Positions 1 through 8,279 are shown, counted from the first letter of the stretch. The stretch is 64,000 bases of DNA from Bog-473 sp963777485 (GCA_963777485.1 CAVZQP010000002.1:1418695-1482694); one strand, 5' to 3'. Notes: generated from the sequence alone by a model not told the origin. Made by a program: numbers and translations.

Positions 1-665
1 ACCAGAACCTCGCGGCACACACCGTCCACCTGTGCGGTCTCGACGGCCGGCCAGGCCGAAGACGACCCGGAAGGGCGCCGTGCCACCATGACCGCCAACT
101 CGGCGTCGAGCGCCAGCAGCTCCTCGACCACGACCAGGCCCTCGACGTGGGAGAGGACCTCGGCCGCTTCGGCCGCGTCGGCGACCGGCCAGACCCCTTT
201 GCCGTCGTAGCCACCGCGTGCGGCCTTGAGCATGACGGGCCAGCCGTGCTCGCCGGCGAAACGGGAGACGGCGTCGGGCGCGTCAGATCCGGCGTCGACG
301 ATCGCGTAGGCGGGAACGGGGACCCCGGCGCTGTCGAGGACCGACCGCATGTGGGCCTTGTCGACGGCGAACTCGAGGGTTGACGTGCCGGGGCGCAGGA
401 CGTAGCCCTCCGCGGCGAGTCCGGCGACGATGTCGAGGTCGACCTGCTCGTGGTCGAAGGTGACGACGGCGCAGCGCTCGCACAGAGTGCGGATGTCGGC
501 TTCGACGAAGGGCGAGCCGATGACGACCTCGGCCGCGACGGCGCAGGCGGCGTCATCGGATCGCTGGGCCAGGACGGCCATGGACAGGCCCAGCGCGCTC
601 GTTGCCTCCCCGGCCATGCGTGCCAGCTGCCCGGCCCCGACGAAGCCGATGTCGTGGGTGCTCAG
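1..665 (-). CDS. purK: 5-(carboxyamino)imidazole ribonucleotide synthase PurK, N-terminal part
   Basis: ATP-grasp enzyme of purine synthesis that carboxylates aminoimidazole ribonucleotide with bicarbonate and ATP. The visible reading frame, about 221 residues, begins with a nucleotide-binding fold (IGFVGAGQLARM), continues through the CDVVTFDHEQVD-like region typical of PurK and reaches the ATP-grasp loop KAARGGYDGKGVW. The 3' end lies beyond the left edge of the window, so the gene is partial. The frame is bounded upstream by a TAA and contains no ATG, GTG or TTG before the glycine-rich motif; CTG at 665-663, with a G-rich stretch just upstream, is the best start. It is divergent from the luciferase-like gene at 742. 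Family call is firm; the start is not. Confidence 0.85.
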   Translation of the reverse strand, partial: MSTHDIGFVGAGQLARMAGEATSALGLSMAVLAQRSDDAACAVAAEVVIGSPFVEADIRTLCERCAVVTFDHEQVDLDIVAGLAAEGYVLRPGTSTLEFAVDKAHMRSVLDSAGVPVPAYAIVDAGSDAPDAVSRFAGEHGWPVMLKAARGGYDGKGVWPVADAAEAAEVLSHVEGLVVVEELLALDAELAVMVARRPSGSSSAWPAVETAQVDGVCREVL

Positions 666-725
666 CTCGCTCGCCCCCGTCCGGGGTTTCGCATAGACAG
701 GGGGGACACAGCAGGCAGATTACGC

Positions 726-731
726 GAGGAG
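726..731 (+). promoter_or_regulatory. ribosome binding site of the luciferase-like gene
   Basis: GAGGAG lies ten bases before the ATG at 742 and supports that start in a 76-base divergent gap shared with purK. Confidence 0.6.
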
Positions 732-741
732 TCCGACGACC

Positions 742-1662
742 ATGGCCACACAACTGCGCATCGGGGCATTGCTCGATGTGGAGCAGCCGCTTGCCCGGAT
801 CGTGGCGCAGCTGCAGCGCTTCGAGGAGGCGGGGTTCGCTCACGCCTTCGCCTCGCAGATCTTCGGGCCCGACGCGTTGACCTTGCTGGCGGTGGCGGGG
901 TCGCTGGTGCCCCGGATCGAGCTGGGCACCGGCGTCGTGCCGGTGTACCCGCGGCATCCGATGATGCTGGCGCAGCAAGCGCTGACCGTGCAGGCGGCGA
1001 CCGACGACCGCCTGATATTGGGGATCGGGCTGTCGCATCAAGTGGTGGTCGAGGGCATGTGGGGCATGAGCTTCGACAAGCCGTACTCGTACATGAAGGA
1101 GTACCTGTCCGCTCTGATGCCGCTGCTGCGGGGCGAGACCGTGTCGTTCGCGGGAGAGCGCATCACGTGCAACGCGTTCCAGCCGGTCGGGATGAAGGGC
1201 GCGGCGCCGCCGCCCGTGCTGGTCGCCGCACTGGGATCGGCGATGTTGAAGCTGGCGGGGAGGGTCGCCGACGGCACGATCACGTGGATGACCGGAACGG
1301 CGACGATCCGTGACCACATCGCGCCGACGATCGGGGAGGCGGCCGCGGCGGCGGGGCGTCCCGCGCCGCGGGTGTTCGTGTCCCTGCCGGTGGCGGTGAC
1401 GAGCGACGTGGAGGCGGCGAAGGAGCGCATCAACAAGGAGCTGGCGATTTACCCGAACCTGCCCTCGTATCGAGCGATGCTCGACAAGGAGGGTGCACAG
1501 AGCCCGGCCGATGTCGGCTTCATCGGTGACGAGGAGACGGTGGCGGCCGCGGTGGGCCGGCTGGCGGAGGCAGGCGCCACGGACTTCGGTGCGGCGATCA
1601 CCGGAGACTCCACCGAGCGCGAGCGGGGCTTCGCGTTGATGAGCGAGCTGGCGAAGGGCTGA
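742..1662 (+). CDS. LLM-class (luciferase-like) F420-type oxidoreductase
   Basis: A 306-residue protein of the bacterial luciferase-like monooxygenase superfamily, the TIM-barrel flavin/F420 enzymes abundant in actinobacteria. Visible family signatures are the N-terminal strand with IGALLDV, the segment IELGTGVVPVYPRHP, the substrate-side stretch RLILGIGLSH followed by a YMKEYLSALMPLLRGE helix, and the C-terminal FIGDEETVAAAVGRL segment that senses position in the barrel. Length matches the subgroup of about 290-320 residues. It starts at ATG 742 behind a good Shine-Dalgarno sequence and is the only plus-strand gene before a minus-strand block. Substrate cannot be read from the sequence; use of F420 rather than FMN is inferred from the subgroup and the likely host. 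Confidence 0.85.
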   Translation: MATQLRIGALLDVEQPLARIVAQLQRFEEAGFAHAFASQIFGPDALTLLAVAGSLVPRIELGTGVVPVYPRHPMMLAQQALTVQAATDDRLILGIGLSHQVVVEGMWGMSFDKPYSYMKEYLSALMPLLRGETVSFAGERITCNAFQPVGMKGAAPPPVLVAALGSAMLKLAGRVADGTITWMTGTATIRDHIAPTIGEAAAAAGRPAPRVFVSLPVAVTSDVEAAKERINKELAIYPNLPSYRAMLDKEGAQSPADVGFIGDEETVAAAVGRLAEAGATDFGAAITGDSTERERGFALMSELAKG

Positions 1663-1692
1663 GCCGAGGGCGCCCCGGCGCGCGAGAGCGGG

Positions 1693-2289
1693 TCAGCGCT
1701 CGAGTGTCGTGAACTTGTACTCGTTGAGGTCGGGCAGCGAGTCGAAGAGCTGCAGCACGCCGTCGATGTTGCGACGCGCCCGTTGCGCGTCGCCCTTCGG
1801 CCGGCTCATGATGCGCACGAACACGGCGCGCCCGTCGACGACGAAGGTGGGGACGCCGAAGGCGGCCCAATCGTCGACGGACTTTTCGTGGGCCCGGCGG
1901 ATCTCCTCGATCGGCGCGCCGGACTGCACCTCTGCGATGACTTTGTCTCCCGGGACGCCGACGCCGTCGAGAACGCCGGCCACGACCTCGGGGAGACGGA
2001 GATCCAGACCGTCGTCGTGCCGGGCCGCGAAGAGGGCGACGTGTGCATCGAGGAACCGGTCGGGGTACTGGTCGCGCACAACGACGCCCGACGCCAGGGC
2101 CATGAGGTCCTTGGCCTTGTCGGGGTTGTCCCACACGGCCGGATCGCCCTCGGCCACGTGGATCTGGCTCAGGGAGAACGGGAGGAACGTGACGTCCCAG
2201 TCGGCCCCGTCGGCCAGACCGGCGGCGATGTGCTCATGGGCGTTGCGGGCGAACGGACAGCGGTAATCCCAGTTGACGGCGAACTTCAT
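1693..2289 (-). CDS. DsbA-family (FrnE/HCCA isomerase-like) thioredoxin-fold protein
   Basis: A 198-residue cytoplasmic DsbA-like protein. The thioredoxin-fold active site reads DYRCPFARN near residue 8, so only the first cysteine (C11) of the usual CxxC is kept, as in the FrnE/2-hydroxychromene-2-carboxylate isomerase branch and glutathione-type transferases. The cis-proline loop GVPTF precedes a FVVDGRAVFV strand, and an all-helical insertion lies between. No signal peptide is seen. Its ATG overlaps the stop of the PAP2 gene (ATGA at 2289-2286), so it is the last gene of a coupled nuclease-PAP2-DsbA set. A reductase/isomerase role is inferred; its partner is unknown. Confidence 0.8.
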   Translation of the reverse strand: MKFAVNWDYRCPFARNAHEHIAAGLADGADWDVTFLPFSLSQIHVAEGDPAVWDNPDKAKDLMALASGVVVRDQYPDRFLDAHVALFAARHDDGLDLRLPEVVAGVLDGVGVPGDKVIAEVQSGAPIEEIRRAHEKSVDDWAAFGVPTFVVDGRAVFVRIMSRPKGDAQRARRNIDGVLQLFDSLPDLNEYKFTTLER

Positions 2290-2882
2290 AACTTTTCCAA
2301 CAGGACCTCGTTGGTAGTCATTCCCCGGCTGCGGGCGCGCCGGCCTCTGCGGCCGCCGCGGGTGCCGGGTGTCACCAGGTTGACAAACGGGCGGATCCCG
2401 AGCCCGAGCACCGACCCGATGGCGGCTCCGCCGATGACGTCGCTCGGGTGGTGCGCCCGCAGGTGCACCCGGCTGGCGGCCACCGCCGCGGCGAAGCCGA
2501 CGTTGGCCGCGGTCTGCGCGTCGGAGTCCGCGAGGACGAACGCGGTGCAGAAGGCCGCGAGGGTGTGGCCGCTCGGGAAGCTGCTGCTCGAGGGCGTCCG
2601 CACGGCGGCGGAGAGGTGGTCGTCGGGCCGTTCCCGGGCGACCGCCTGCTTCACGACCCGGTTGACGATCATCGACGAGAAGCCGGCGGCGGCGAGCGCC
2701 ACGACGGCCCGCCGGCGGTCGGGGCCGCGGCGGCGCGCCTTGAAAGCGGCGAGCACGACCCAGATGAGCCCGTAGTCGGCCAGGTTGGAGAGGACCGCAG
2801 CGGCGCGGTCGGCCTGAGGGTTGCCCCGCAGCGGTTCGAAGGCGGCGTCGACCGCCTCGTCGATCGCCGTCATCTGGGACAT
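2286..2882 (-). CDS. PAP2-family membrane phosphatase
   Basis: A 198-residue membrane protein of the type 2 phosphatidic acid phosphatase superfamily, which dephosphorylates lipid phosphates or pyrophosphates. All three catalytic blocks are present: KQAVARERP, the histidine block PSGHT, and SRVHLRAHHPSDVIGG, where the last histidine is the presumed nucleophile. Hydrophobic stretches surround them. I chose ATG 2882 because it follows the stop of the upstream nuclease gene by one base; a further ATG lies three codons in, and a longer upstream frame would run into the nuclease gene. The C-terminus is basic (GGRRGRRARSRG). The substrate (undecaprenyl diphosphate or phosphatidate) is not determinable. 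Confidence 0.85.
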   Translation of the reverse strand: MSQMTAIDEAVDAAFEPLRGNPQADRAAAVLSNLADYGLIWVVLAAFKARRRGPDRRRAVVALAAAGFSSMIVNRVVKQAVARERPDDHLSAAVRTPSSSSFPSGHTLAAFCTAFVLADSDAQTAANVGFAAAVAASRVHLRAHHPSDVIGGAAIGSVLGLGIRPFVNLVTPGTRGGRRGRRARSRGMTTNEVLLEKL

Positions 2883-2883
2883 G

Positions 2884-3654
2884 TCAAGCCGCGAAGGCGG
2901 GGCAGGAGGCCTTGAAGCTGCAGTAGTCGCAGAGGGGGCCGACATTGGGCCGGAAGTCTTCGGCATTGCAGGCTCGTTCTATCGCAGTCCAGACGGCGGT
3001 GGCCCGTTTGCGCTGGCCCCGGATGGTCTGCTCGGTCGCGATCGCCGTGATCACCAGCGGCTCGCGCAGGTAGAGCAGCCGCACCTCCGCGGGCGCCTGC
3101 CCGAGCATGCTCTCGCACAGGAGGGCATACGTCTGGACCCCGCCGAGGCTGCCCCGCTCGAAACGCTCGCTCGGCGCGCGGCCCGTCTTGTAGTCGACGA
3201 CGATCAGCCGCCCGTCGGGCATCACGTCGAGGCGGTCGATGATGCCGCGGAGGCGCAGACCGTCGAGATCGGTCTCGACTCCGAGCTCGACGCCGACCGC
3301 CCGAGCCTCGTTCGGGTCCTCGAGGAGGAAGTAGTTCGCCACGAGCCGGCGCGCGTCCGCGACGAACTCGGCGGCGGCGGCGTCGTCGAGGCCGAGCCCC
3401 ACGACCTCCGCGTCGTCCCGGAGGGCGTCCCAGGCGCGCCCGACTTCCTCCGCCGCTGCCACCGGCGTCCGCGCGCCGGCCGGGTGGTGCCAGAACAGGC
3501 GCTCGAGGGCGGCGTGCACGAGCGTCCCCTTCACTGCCGGCGGCGACGGCGGCTCGGGAAGGCGCTCGATCTGGGAGAACCGGAACGCGAGCGGGCAGCT
3601 CGTGAACGAGCTCACCTTGGAGGGGCTCAGGGTGCGCGGGGGACTCAGAGCCAT
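2884..3654 (-). CDS. RecB-type PD-(D/E)XK nuclease with an iron-sulfur staple
   Basis: A 256-residue stand-alone nuclease of the Cas4/RecB/AddB fold. The core motifs occur in order: GTLVHAALE (the motif I histidine), GIIDRLDV and VDYKTG (the PD-(D/E)XK residues), then a QTYALLCE helix. Four cysteines sit where the iron-sulfur cluster is held in AddB and Cas4: one near the N-terminus (C20) and three at the C-terminus (C242, C245, C251). It probably degrades or processes DNA ends. No cas genes or helicase are nearby, so it is the solitary actinobacterial type. It is first of the three-gene minus-strand set with PAP2 and DsbA-like genes. Confidence 0.85.
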   Translation of the reverse strand: MALSPPRTLSPSKVSSFTSCPLAFRFSQIERLPEPPSPPAVKGTLVHAALERLFWHHPAGARTPVAAAEEVGRAWDALRDDAEVVGLGLDDAAAAEFVADARRLVANYFLLEDPNEARAVGVELGVETDLDGLRLRGIIDRLDVMPDGRLIVVDYKTGRAPSERFERGSLGGVQTYALLCESMLGQAPAEVRLLYLREPLVITAIATEQTIRGQRKRATAVWTAIERACNAEDFRPNVGPLCDYCSFKASCPAFAA

Positions 3655-3766
3655 CGCGTCAGACTACGGCGGGGCTGCGACCGCACCGGTTCATTTCCCG
3701 GGTCCGGTCCTGGACCGGGGTCCGGTTCGGAGCGGGTAAAAAGAGGTCACATGGCACCGCGCATAC

Positions 3767-4036
3767 GTGGCTGATCTCCGCCGCTCCACCCGCTGGGCCG
3801 GGCTGCGCCCGGGCGATCCGGTGCAGGTCGAGGGCACGCGGCTGCGTGGCGCGTCGTGGGCCTTCGTGGCGCACGTGACCAACGGCGAGACGGGGGAGGC
3901 CTGGGTCGAGGTGGTGGGCGGCCGCGCCGGCGACCGTTCCGTCCGCTCCTTCCGGCCGGACCAGCTCTATGCGCCCTCGGCGCGTCCGGGCCGGGATGCC
4001 TCACTGGCCGAGGCACCCGGGCTGCCACTCGAGTGA
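3767..4036 (+). CDS. small hypothetical protein upstream of a GNAT gene
   Basis: An 89-residue protein that I do not recognise. It begins at GTG 3767 and reads through a mixed beta-like sequence (PVQVEGTRLRG, WAFVAHVTNGETGEAWVEVVGG) with no membrane segment, cysteine pair or obvious catalytic motif. The pattern resembles a short SH3-like or barrel fold in which a parameter is bound to a context-dependent strand, but that is only an impression. Its TGA overlaps the GTG of the acetyltransferase at 4033, so the two are translationally coupled. Its codon use matches its neighbours, which supports it as a real gene. Confidence 0.6.
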   Translation: MADLRRSTRWAGLRPGDPVQVEGTRLRGASWAFVAHVTNGETGEAWVEVVGGRAGDRSVRSFRPDQLYAPSARPGRDASLAEAPGLPLE

Positions 4037-4584
4037 TACCCGTCCTCACGACGGAGCGGCTCGTCCTGCGCCCCTTCACGCCCGACGACCTGCCCGCGCT
4101 CACGGTCCTCCACGCCGAGGAGTCGTTCTGGTGGTACCCGTTGCGTCGCGGCATGTCGGAGCAGGAGACCGAGGACTTCCTCTCACGTGTGATCGAGCGC
4201 TACGACTCCGACGGCTTCGGCCTCGAGGCGGTCGAGGACCGTGCCGGCGGGACGATGATGGGGTGGGCCGGGCTCGCGGTGCCGCACTTCCTGCCCCAGA
4301 TCCTCCCCGCCGTCGAGGTGGGGTGGCGCCTGGGAGGAGCGCACCGGGGACAGGGGCTCGCCACCGAGGCGGGATCGGTCGCGGTGGACTGGGGCTTCAC
4401 CGAGGGCGGCCTGGAGCGCATCGTGAGCATCTACGAGCCCGAGAACATCCCGTCGGGACGGGTCATGGAGCGACTGGGCTTCACCTTCGAGCGCATGACG
4501 TCGGGTCCGAGGGGCAACACTGTGCACGTGATGGAGCTGACGCGGCAGCGGTGGGCGGAGCGGGCCGGGAGCGCGCATGGGTGA
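4033..4584 (+). CDS. GNAT-family (RimJ/RimL-like) N-acetyltransferase
   Basis: A 183-residue acetyltransferase. The start TTERLVLRPFTPDD is typical of the RimJ/RimL/ribosomal-alanine branch, the acetyl-CoA loop appears as RLGGAHRGQGLATEA, and the C-terminal block VSIYEPENIPSGRVMERLGF carries the asparagine/serine segment of the family. I chose GTG 4033, which overlaps the upstream TGA and places the conserved N-terminus correctly; a longer frame upstream would duplicate the previous gene. The acceptor is unknown (protein N-terminus, small amine or drug). It overlaps the thioesterase gene by eight bases, making a three-gene coupled set. Confidence 0.85.
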   Translation: MIPVLTTERLVLRPFTPDDLPALTVLHAEESFWWYPLRRGMSEQETEDFLSRVIERYDSDGFGLEAVEDRAGGTMMGWAGLAVPHFLPQILPAVEVGWRLGGAHRGQGLATEAGSVAVDWGFTEGGLERIVSIYEPENIPSGRVMERLGFTFERMTSGPRGNTVHVMELTRQRWAERAGSAHG

Positions 4585-5401
4585 CATCGAGGAGCAGACC
4601 GCAGTACGTCCCGCCGGTGAGGGCCGCTACACCGCCGACGTCCATCAGGACTGGGAGATCTGGGGGCCCTGCGGCGGCTATGTCGCGGCCATCGCCTTGC
4701 GGGCAGCGGGGGCGGAGAGCGGGCTGTTGCGGCCCGCCAGTTTCTTCTGCCACTACCTCGCGGTCGCGGCGTTCGAGCCGGTCGACCTGACGGTCACCTC
4801 GTTGCGCTCGGGCCGGACGGTCCACGCCCAACGTGTCGAGATGACCCAGCACGACCGTCCGGTGCTCGACGCGATGGTGTGGTCGGTCGGCGAGGTCGCC
4901 GGCCTCGAGCACGAGGACATGTCGCCGCCCGACGTGCCCGGTCCGGAAGGTCTGCCCAGCATCGAGGAGCGCCTCCCCGACGAGGACCGTCCCCCCTTCG
5001 CCTACTGGGGCAACTTCGACCAGCGGCCGCTGGCGTGGTCCGACTCCTGGCCGCCCGACGGCCCGCTGCCGCCGACGTGGCAGACCTGGGTGCGGCCACG
5101 ACCCCGCGCCACCTTCGACGACCCGTGGGTGGACGGCGCGCGGTCGCTCATCGTCCTCGACGTCGGGAGCTGGCCGGCGGGGTCGCGGCCGCACGCGTAT
5201 CTCGAGCCACCCTTCGTCGCGCCGAGTCTCGACCTCTACGCGTCGTTCCAGTACCCGGGAAGTGCCTCGGAGTGGATGTTGCTCGACGCGCACTCGCCCG
5301 TCTCCCAGGGTGGCCTGCTCTCGTGGACCGGGCGGGTCTGGTCGCAGGACCGCCGTCTGATCGCCAGCGGCGGGGGCCAGGCGGTGTTCCGGCACACCTG
5401 A
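4577..5401 (+). CDS. acyl-CoA thioesterase-like double-hotdog protein
   Basis: A 274-residue protein of the actinobacterial thioesterase (TesB-like, double hotdog) family. The N-terminal hotdog contains the characteristic WGPCGGYVAAIALRAAG and FFCHYLAVAAFEPVDLTV; the second carries APSLDLYASFQY followed by SEWMLLDAHSPVSQGGLLSWTGRVW, a pattern seen where the active-site aspartate and glutamine lie. It should hydrolyse an acyl-CoA in the cytoplasm, but chain length cannot be inferred. The ATG at 4577 overlaps the GNAT stop. A gap of about 150 bases with the hipBA operator array follows, so it probably ends this transcription unit. Confidence 0.8.
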   Translation: MGDIEEQTAVRPAGEGRYTADVHQDWEIWGPCGGYVAAIALRAAGAESGLLRPASFFCHYLAVAAFEPVDLTVTSLRSGRTVHAQRVEMTQHDRPVLDAMVWSVGEVAGLEHEDMSPPDVPGPEGLPSIEERLPDEDRPPFAYWGNFDQRPLAWSDSWPPDGPLPPTWQTWVRPRPRATFDDPWVDGARSLIVLDVGSWPAGSRPHAYLEPPFVAPSLDLYASFQYPGSASEWMLLDAHSPVSQGGLLSWTGRVWSQDRRLIASGGGQAVFRHT

Positions 5402-5485
5402 GCTGTCGGCCGGCACATTCGTCATGCGACATGCGGGCTTTCCCAGGAAGATCGGCCCAATCAAGTCCCGGCTGGTTTGCTCCGA

Positions 5486-5536
5486 TATGGACAGTACACT
5501 ATCCATAATGACGGTTATGGATACTTCTGTATCCAT
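5486..5536. promoter_or_regulatory. hipBA operator array of four alternating half-sites
   Basis: Three nested inverted repeats share four half-sites. TATGGA (5486-5491) pairs with TCCATA (5502-5507); TATCCATAA (5500-5508) pairs perfectly with TTATGGATA (5515-5523); ATGGATAC (5517-5524) pairs perfectly with GTATCCAT (5529-5536). The half-sites recall the TATCC/GGATA boxes bound by E. coli HipB, with different orientation and spacing. The array ends a few bases before the Shine-Dalgarno of hipB, ideal for autorepression. Confidence 0.75.
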
Positions 5537-5549
5537 TTAGGAGGAGGAT

Positions 5550-5879
5550 GTGGCACGCCGCCAGTATCTCTCACAGACCAAGAATGCAGCCAGGACCCTG
5601 GGTCTCCAGCTCGCGGCAGCTCGTCGAAGGCAACGCCGCACCGCAGAAGAGATCGCCGAGCGGGCCCACCTGACCCGGGTCACGCTTCGTCGGATCGAAC
5701 GAGGCGATCCGGATGTCGCCCTGGGTCTGTACTTCGAAGTAGCCACGGTGCTCTCGGTGCCCCTCTTCGGCGCCCAGGGCCGCGAATTGGCCGAATTAGC
5801 GGCACGGGGAGAGCGGGATCTGGCCTTACTGCCCTCTCGGGTCGACGTACGCCTGGAGGACGTCGACGATGACTTCTGA
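5550..5879 (+). CDS. hipB: HipB-like helix-turn-helix antitoxin/repressor
   Basis: A 109-residue XRE-type DNA-binding protein. Residues 15-70 form the helix-turn-helix: LGLQLAAARRRQRRTAEEIAERAHLTRVTLRRIERG contains the A-x-R-A-x-L pattern and the recognition helix. The C-terminal tail is acidic (DVRLEDVDDDF). GTG 5550 is chosen because AGGAGGAGG ends just before it; an ATG two bases earlier is in another frame. It overlaps hipA by 11 bases, the standard antitoxin-first arrangement. By family, it should bind HipA and repress the operon through the palindromes directly upstream. A stand-alone regulatory role with a non-toxic HipA is possible. Confidence 0.85.
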   Translation: MARRQYLSQTKNAARTLGLQLAAARRRQRRTAEEIAERAHLTRVTLRRIERGDPDVALGLYFEVATVLSVPLFGAQGRELAELAARGERDLALLPSRVDVRLEDVDDDF

Positions 5880-7107
5880 CGGCCCGGCATTTGTCTGGGC
5901 CTGGCTGCCAGGAGCAAGTGAGCCGGTTGTCGCGGGCAGGGTCGACCAGGTCGATCGAGAGCTGCGTTTCACCTATGGCCGGTCCTATCTCCGACGCGCG
6001 GATGCCATCGCTCTCCAACCTGACGGCCTTCCCCTTGAACCGGGCCAGCAACGCCCACCAGCAGGACTCGATGCACACGGGGTGATTCGCGACGCCGCCC
6101 CCGACTCTTGGGGCATGCAGGTGATCTTGCGCCGGCTGGCTGGAACCGAAGCCCGCGACACCGGTGAACTGCCGCTTCTCACCTACCTCTTGGAGTCCGG
6201 GTCGAACCGCGTCGGCGCGCTGGACTTTCAGTCCGCACCTGACCGCTACCGAGCCCGGATAACGCACGGGAGCCTGACAGAACTGGTCGAGGCAGGGGAG
6301 CGTCTCGCCCAGGGGCTGCCGTTCTCGCCCGAGCTCGATGATGCCCTCACCTATGGCACAGCCATCGGTGGTGCGCGCCCCAAAGCACTACTGGTCGACG
6401 GGGAACGACAGCGCATCGCCAAGTTCTCGGTTTCCACCGACACCTTCCCGTGGATCGAGGCGGAGGCAGTCGGGATGGAGTTGGCGCGACGCTGCGGCGT
6501 CAGCGTCGCCGCGACGCGACCCACTCAGGCCGCTGGGCGCGACGTCCTTCTCATTGATCGATTCGATCGGCCAGATGGAGGATCGCGCCGATCCGTCCTG
6601 AGTGGCCTCACGTTGCTGGGGCTACACGAGCTGGCTTCTCGCTATGGCTCGTACGTGGATCTTGCTGAGCGCATTCGCCTCGGTTTCGACAGGCCGGAAG
6701 ACGCGCTCCACGAGATGTTCAAGAGGATCGTCGTGAACGTGCTCGTGGGCAACACCGATGATCACCCCCGTAACCATGCGGCCTTTTGGGACGGGATCAG
6801 CTTGAAGCTCACTCCTGCGTTCGATGTCTGCCCGCAACCCCGCTCGACCGGTGAGTCCCAGCAGCTGATGGCGATCAGTCCGAATGGTGATCGCCGATCG
6901 CGCCTCAGTGTGTGCGTGGATGCCTCCGGGGTCTTCGGGCTCTCGGCAACGGCGGCGCAGTCGATAGCCGACGAGTGTTCCAGCGTGGTGCGTGACCAAT
7001 TCGACGAAGTCTGCGACAAGCTGGAAGTCAGGGAAACGACCCGGACTCTGCTGTGGCGGCGATCGGTCGCCAATGACTCAGTCTTCTATCCGCTTGACGC
7101 GGACTGA
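5869..7107 (+). CDS. hipA: HipA-family serine/threonine kinase toxin
   Basis: A 412-residue HipA-type kinase, close to the length of E. coli HipA (440), with an N-terminal couple_hipA region and a complete kinase core. The glycine-rich loop TAIGGARPKALL (about 165-175), the ATP lysine in IAKFS (K185), the catalytic loop GNTDDHPRNH (294-303) and the metal-binding PAFDVCP (316-322) are all intact. In E. coli, HipA phosphorylates glutamyl-tRNA synthetase and induces dormancy; the target here is unknown. ATG 5869 overlaps hipB, so dosage is coupled. The next gene is convergent. The conserved active site argues for a functional kinase, not a remnant. Confidence 0.88.
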   Translation: MTSDGPAFVWAWLPGASEPVVAGRVDQVDRELRFTYGRSYLRRADAIALQPDGLPLEPGQQRPPAGLDAHGVIRDAAPDSWGMQVILRRLAGTEARDTGELPLLTYLLESGSNRVGALDFQSAPDRYRARITHGSLTELVEAGERLAQGLPFSPELDDALTYGTAIGGARPKALLVDGERQRIAKFSVSTDTFPWIEAEAVGMELARRCGVSVAATRPTQAAGRDVLLIDRFDRPDGGSRRSVLSGLTLLGLHELASRYGSYVDLAERIRLGFDRPEDALHEMFKRIVVNVLVGNTDDHPRNHAAFWDGISLKLTPAFDVCPQPRSTGESQQLMAISPNGDRRSRLSVCVDASGVFGLSATAAQSIADECSSVVRDQFDEVCDKLEVRETTRTLLWRRSVANDSVFYPLDAD

Positions 7108-7127
7108 CTCCTCATCGGGCCCCCGAA

Positions 7128-8279
7128 CTACTCGACCGAGTACCCGTCCATCCGGGCCAGGATGCGGAGCATGACCTCGTCGGCGCCCGCGCCGATGGAG
7201 TCGAGCCGCGTGTCGCGGAAGTAGCGCGACGTCCAGTTCTCGTCCATGTAGCCCATGCCGCCGTGGAACTGCACGGCCCAGTCCGCCACCTCCCGCTGCA
7301 ACCGGGAGCCGAGCAGCTTGCCGATGGTGGCGTAGCGCGTGGCGTCCTCGCCCCGGCTCACGGCCTCGGCGATCATCGACGCGTAGTGCTGCAAGACGTC
7401 GTGACGCGCCCTGAGCTCGGCCAGCGTGAACTGCACGTACTGGTTGGCCAACAGCGGTGCCCCGAAGGCCTTGCGCTCACGTACGTAGGAAGCGGTCCTC
7501 TCGAGCGCCAGCTCGATGGACCCCACCTGCTTGTAGAAGGTGGTCAGGCGTTCGGCCTGGAACTGCACCATCTGCTGCTGGAAGCCCCGGCCGATCTCGC
7601 CGATGGTGTTGGCGACGGGCACCCGCACATCGGAGAAGGACAACTCCGCGGTGTCGCTCGACCACATGCCGAGCTTCTCGAGCTTCCGGGAGACGGCGAC
7701 ACCCGGCACGTCCGTCGGCACCACGATCAATGACATGCCGCGGGCCCCGTCGGACTCGTCGGAGGTGCGCGCCAGCAGGCACAGCCAGTCGGCCTGAACC
7801 CCGTTCGTGATGAAGAGCTTCGAGCCGTTGATGACCCACTCGTCGCCGTCGCGCACGGCGCGGGTGCGGATGCCGGCGACGTCGCTGCCGGCATCGGGCT
7901 CGGTGACCGCGATCGACGTCACGACCTCGCCCCGGACGGCGGGCGCCAGGAATTTCTCCTTCAACTCCGGGCTGCCGTAGCGGTGCAGCGCCGGCGTGGA
8001 CATGGACATCTGGACGGCTATGGCCATGGGGACGCCGCCGCAGCTGACCCGCCCCAGTTCCTCGGCCGCGATCCGGGTGAAGCTGTGATCCGCTCCCATG
8101 CCGCCGTAGGCCTCGTCGTACTCCAACCCGAACAGGCCGACCGCGCCCAGCTTCGGGAAAAGCTCGTGGGCGGGGAACATCCGGGCCGCCTCCCACTCGT
8201 CGACGTGCGGCTCGATCTCACGCTCGAACAGGTCGCGCAGCGTCTTGCGGAACAGTTGCTGCTCGTCGGACTCGATCAC
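7128..8279 (-). CDS. acyl-CoA dehydrogenase (citronellyl-CoA/isovaleryl-CoA-type)
   Basis: A 383-residue flavoprotein that introduces an alpha-beta double bond in an acyl-CoA. FAD/substrate motifs are intact: AVTEPDAGSDVAGI, WVINGSKLFITNG, and the C-terminal QFHGGMGYMDE and GAGADEVM. The usual C-terminal catalytic glutamate position holds alanine (IGAGADE), whereas QAER at 241-244 puts a glutamate (E243) where isovaleryl-CoA and long-chain dehydrogenases carry their base. Start GTG 8279. It is divergent, with a 63-base gap, from an AtuA-type carboxylase operon, and its length and type match AtuD. Oxidation of a branched or terpenoid acyl-CoA is therefore inferred. Confidence 0.85.
   Translation of the reverse strand: MIESDEQQLFRKTLRDLFEREIEPHVDEWEAARMFPAHELFPKLGAVGLFGLEYDEAYGGMGADHSFTRIAAEELGRVSCGGVPMAIAVQMSMSTPALHRYGSPELKEKFLAPAVRGEVVTSIAVTEPDAGSDVAGIRTRAVRDGDEWVINGSKLFITNGVQADWLCLLARTSDESDGARGMSLIVVPTDVPGVAVSRKLEKLGMWSSDTAELSFSDVRVPVANTIGEIGRGFQQQMVQFQAERLTTFYKQVGSIELALERTASYVRERKAFGAPLLANQYVQFTLAELRARHDVLQHYASMIAEAVSRGEDATRYATIGKLLGSRLQREVADWAVQFHGGMGYMDENWTSRYFRDTRLDSIGAGADEVMLRILARMDGYSVE

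Noticed and set aside
2884..3654. A Cas4 protein of a CRISPR system
   Set aside because: No cas genes or repeat arrays are visible; four cysteines and the RecB fold also fit solitary actinobacterial nucleases.
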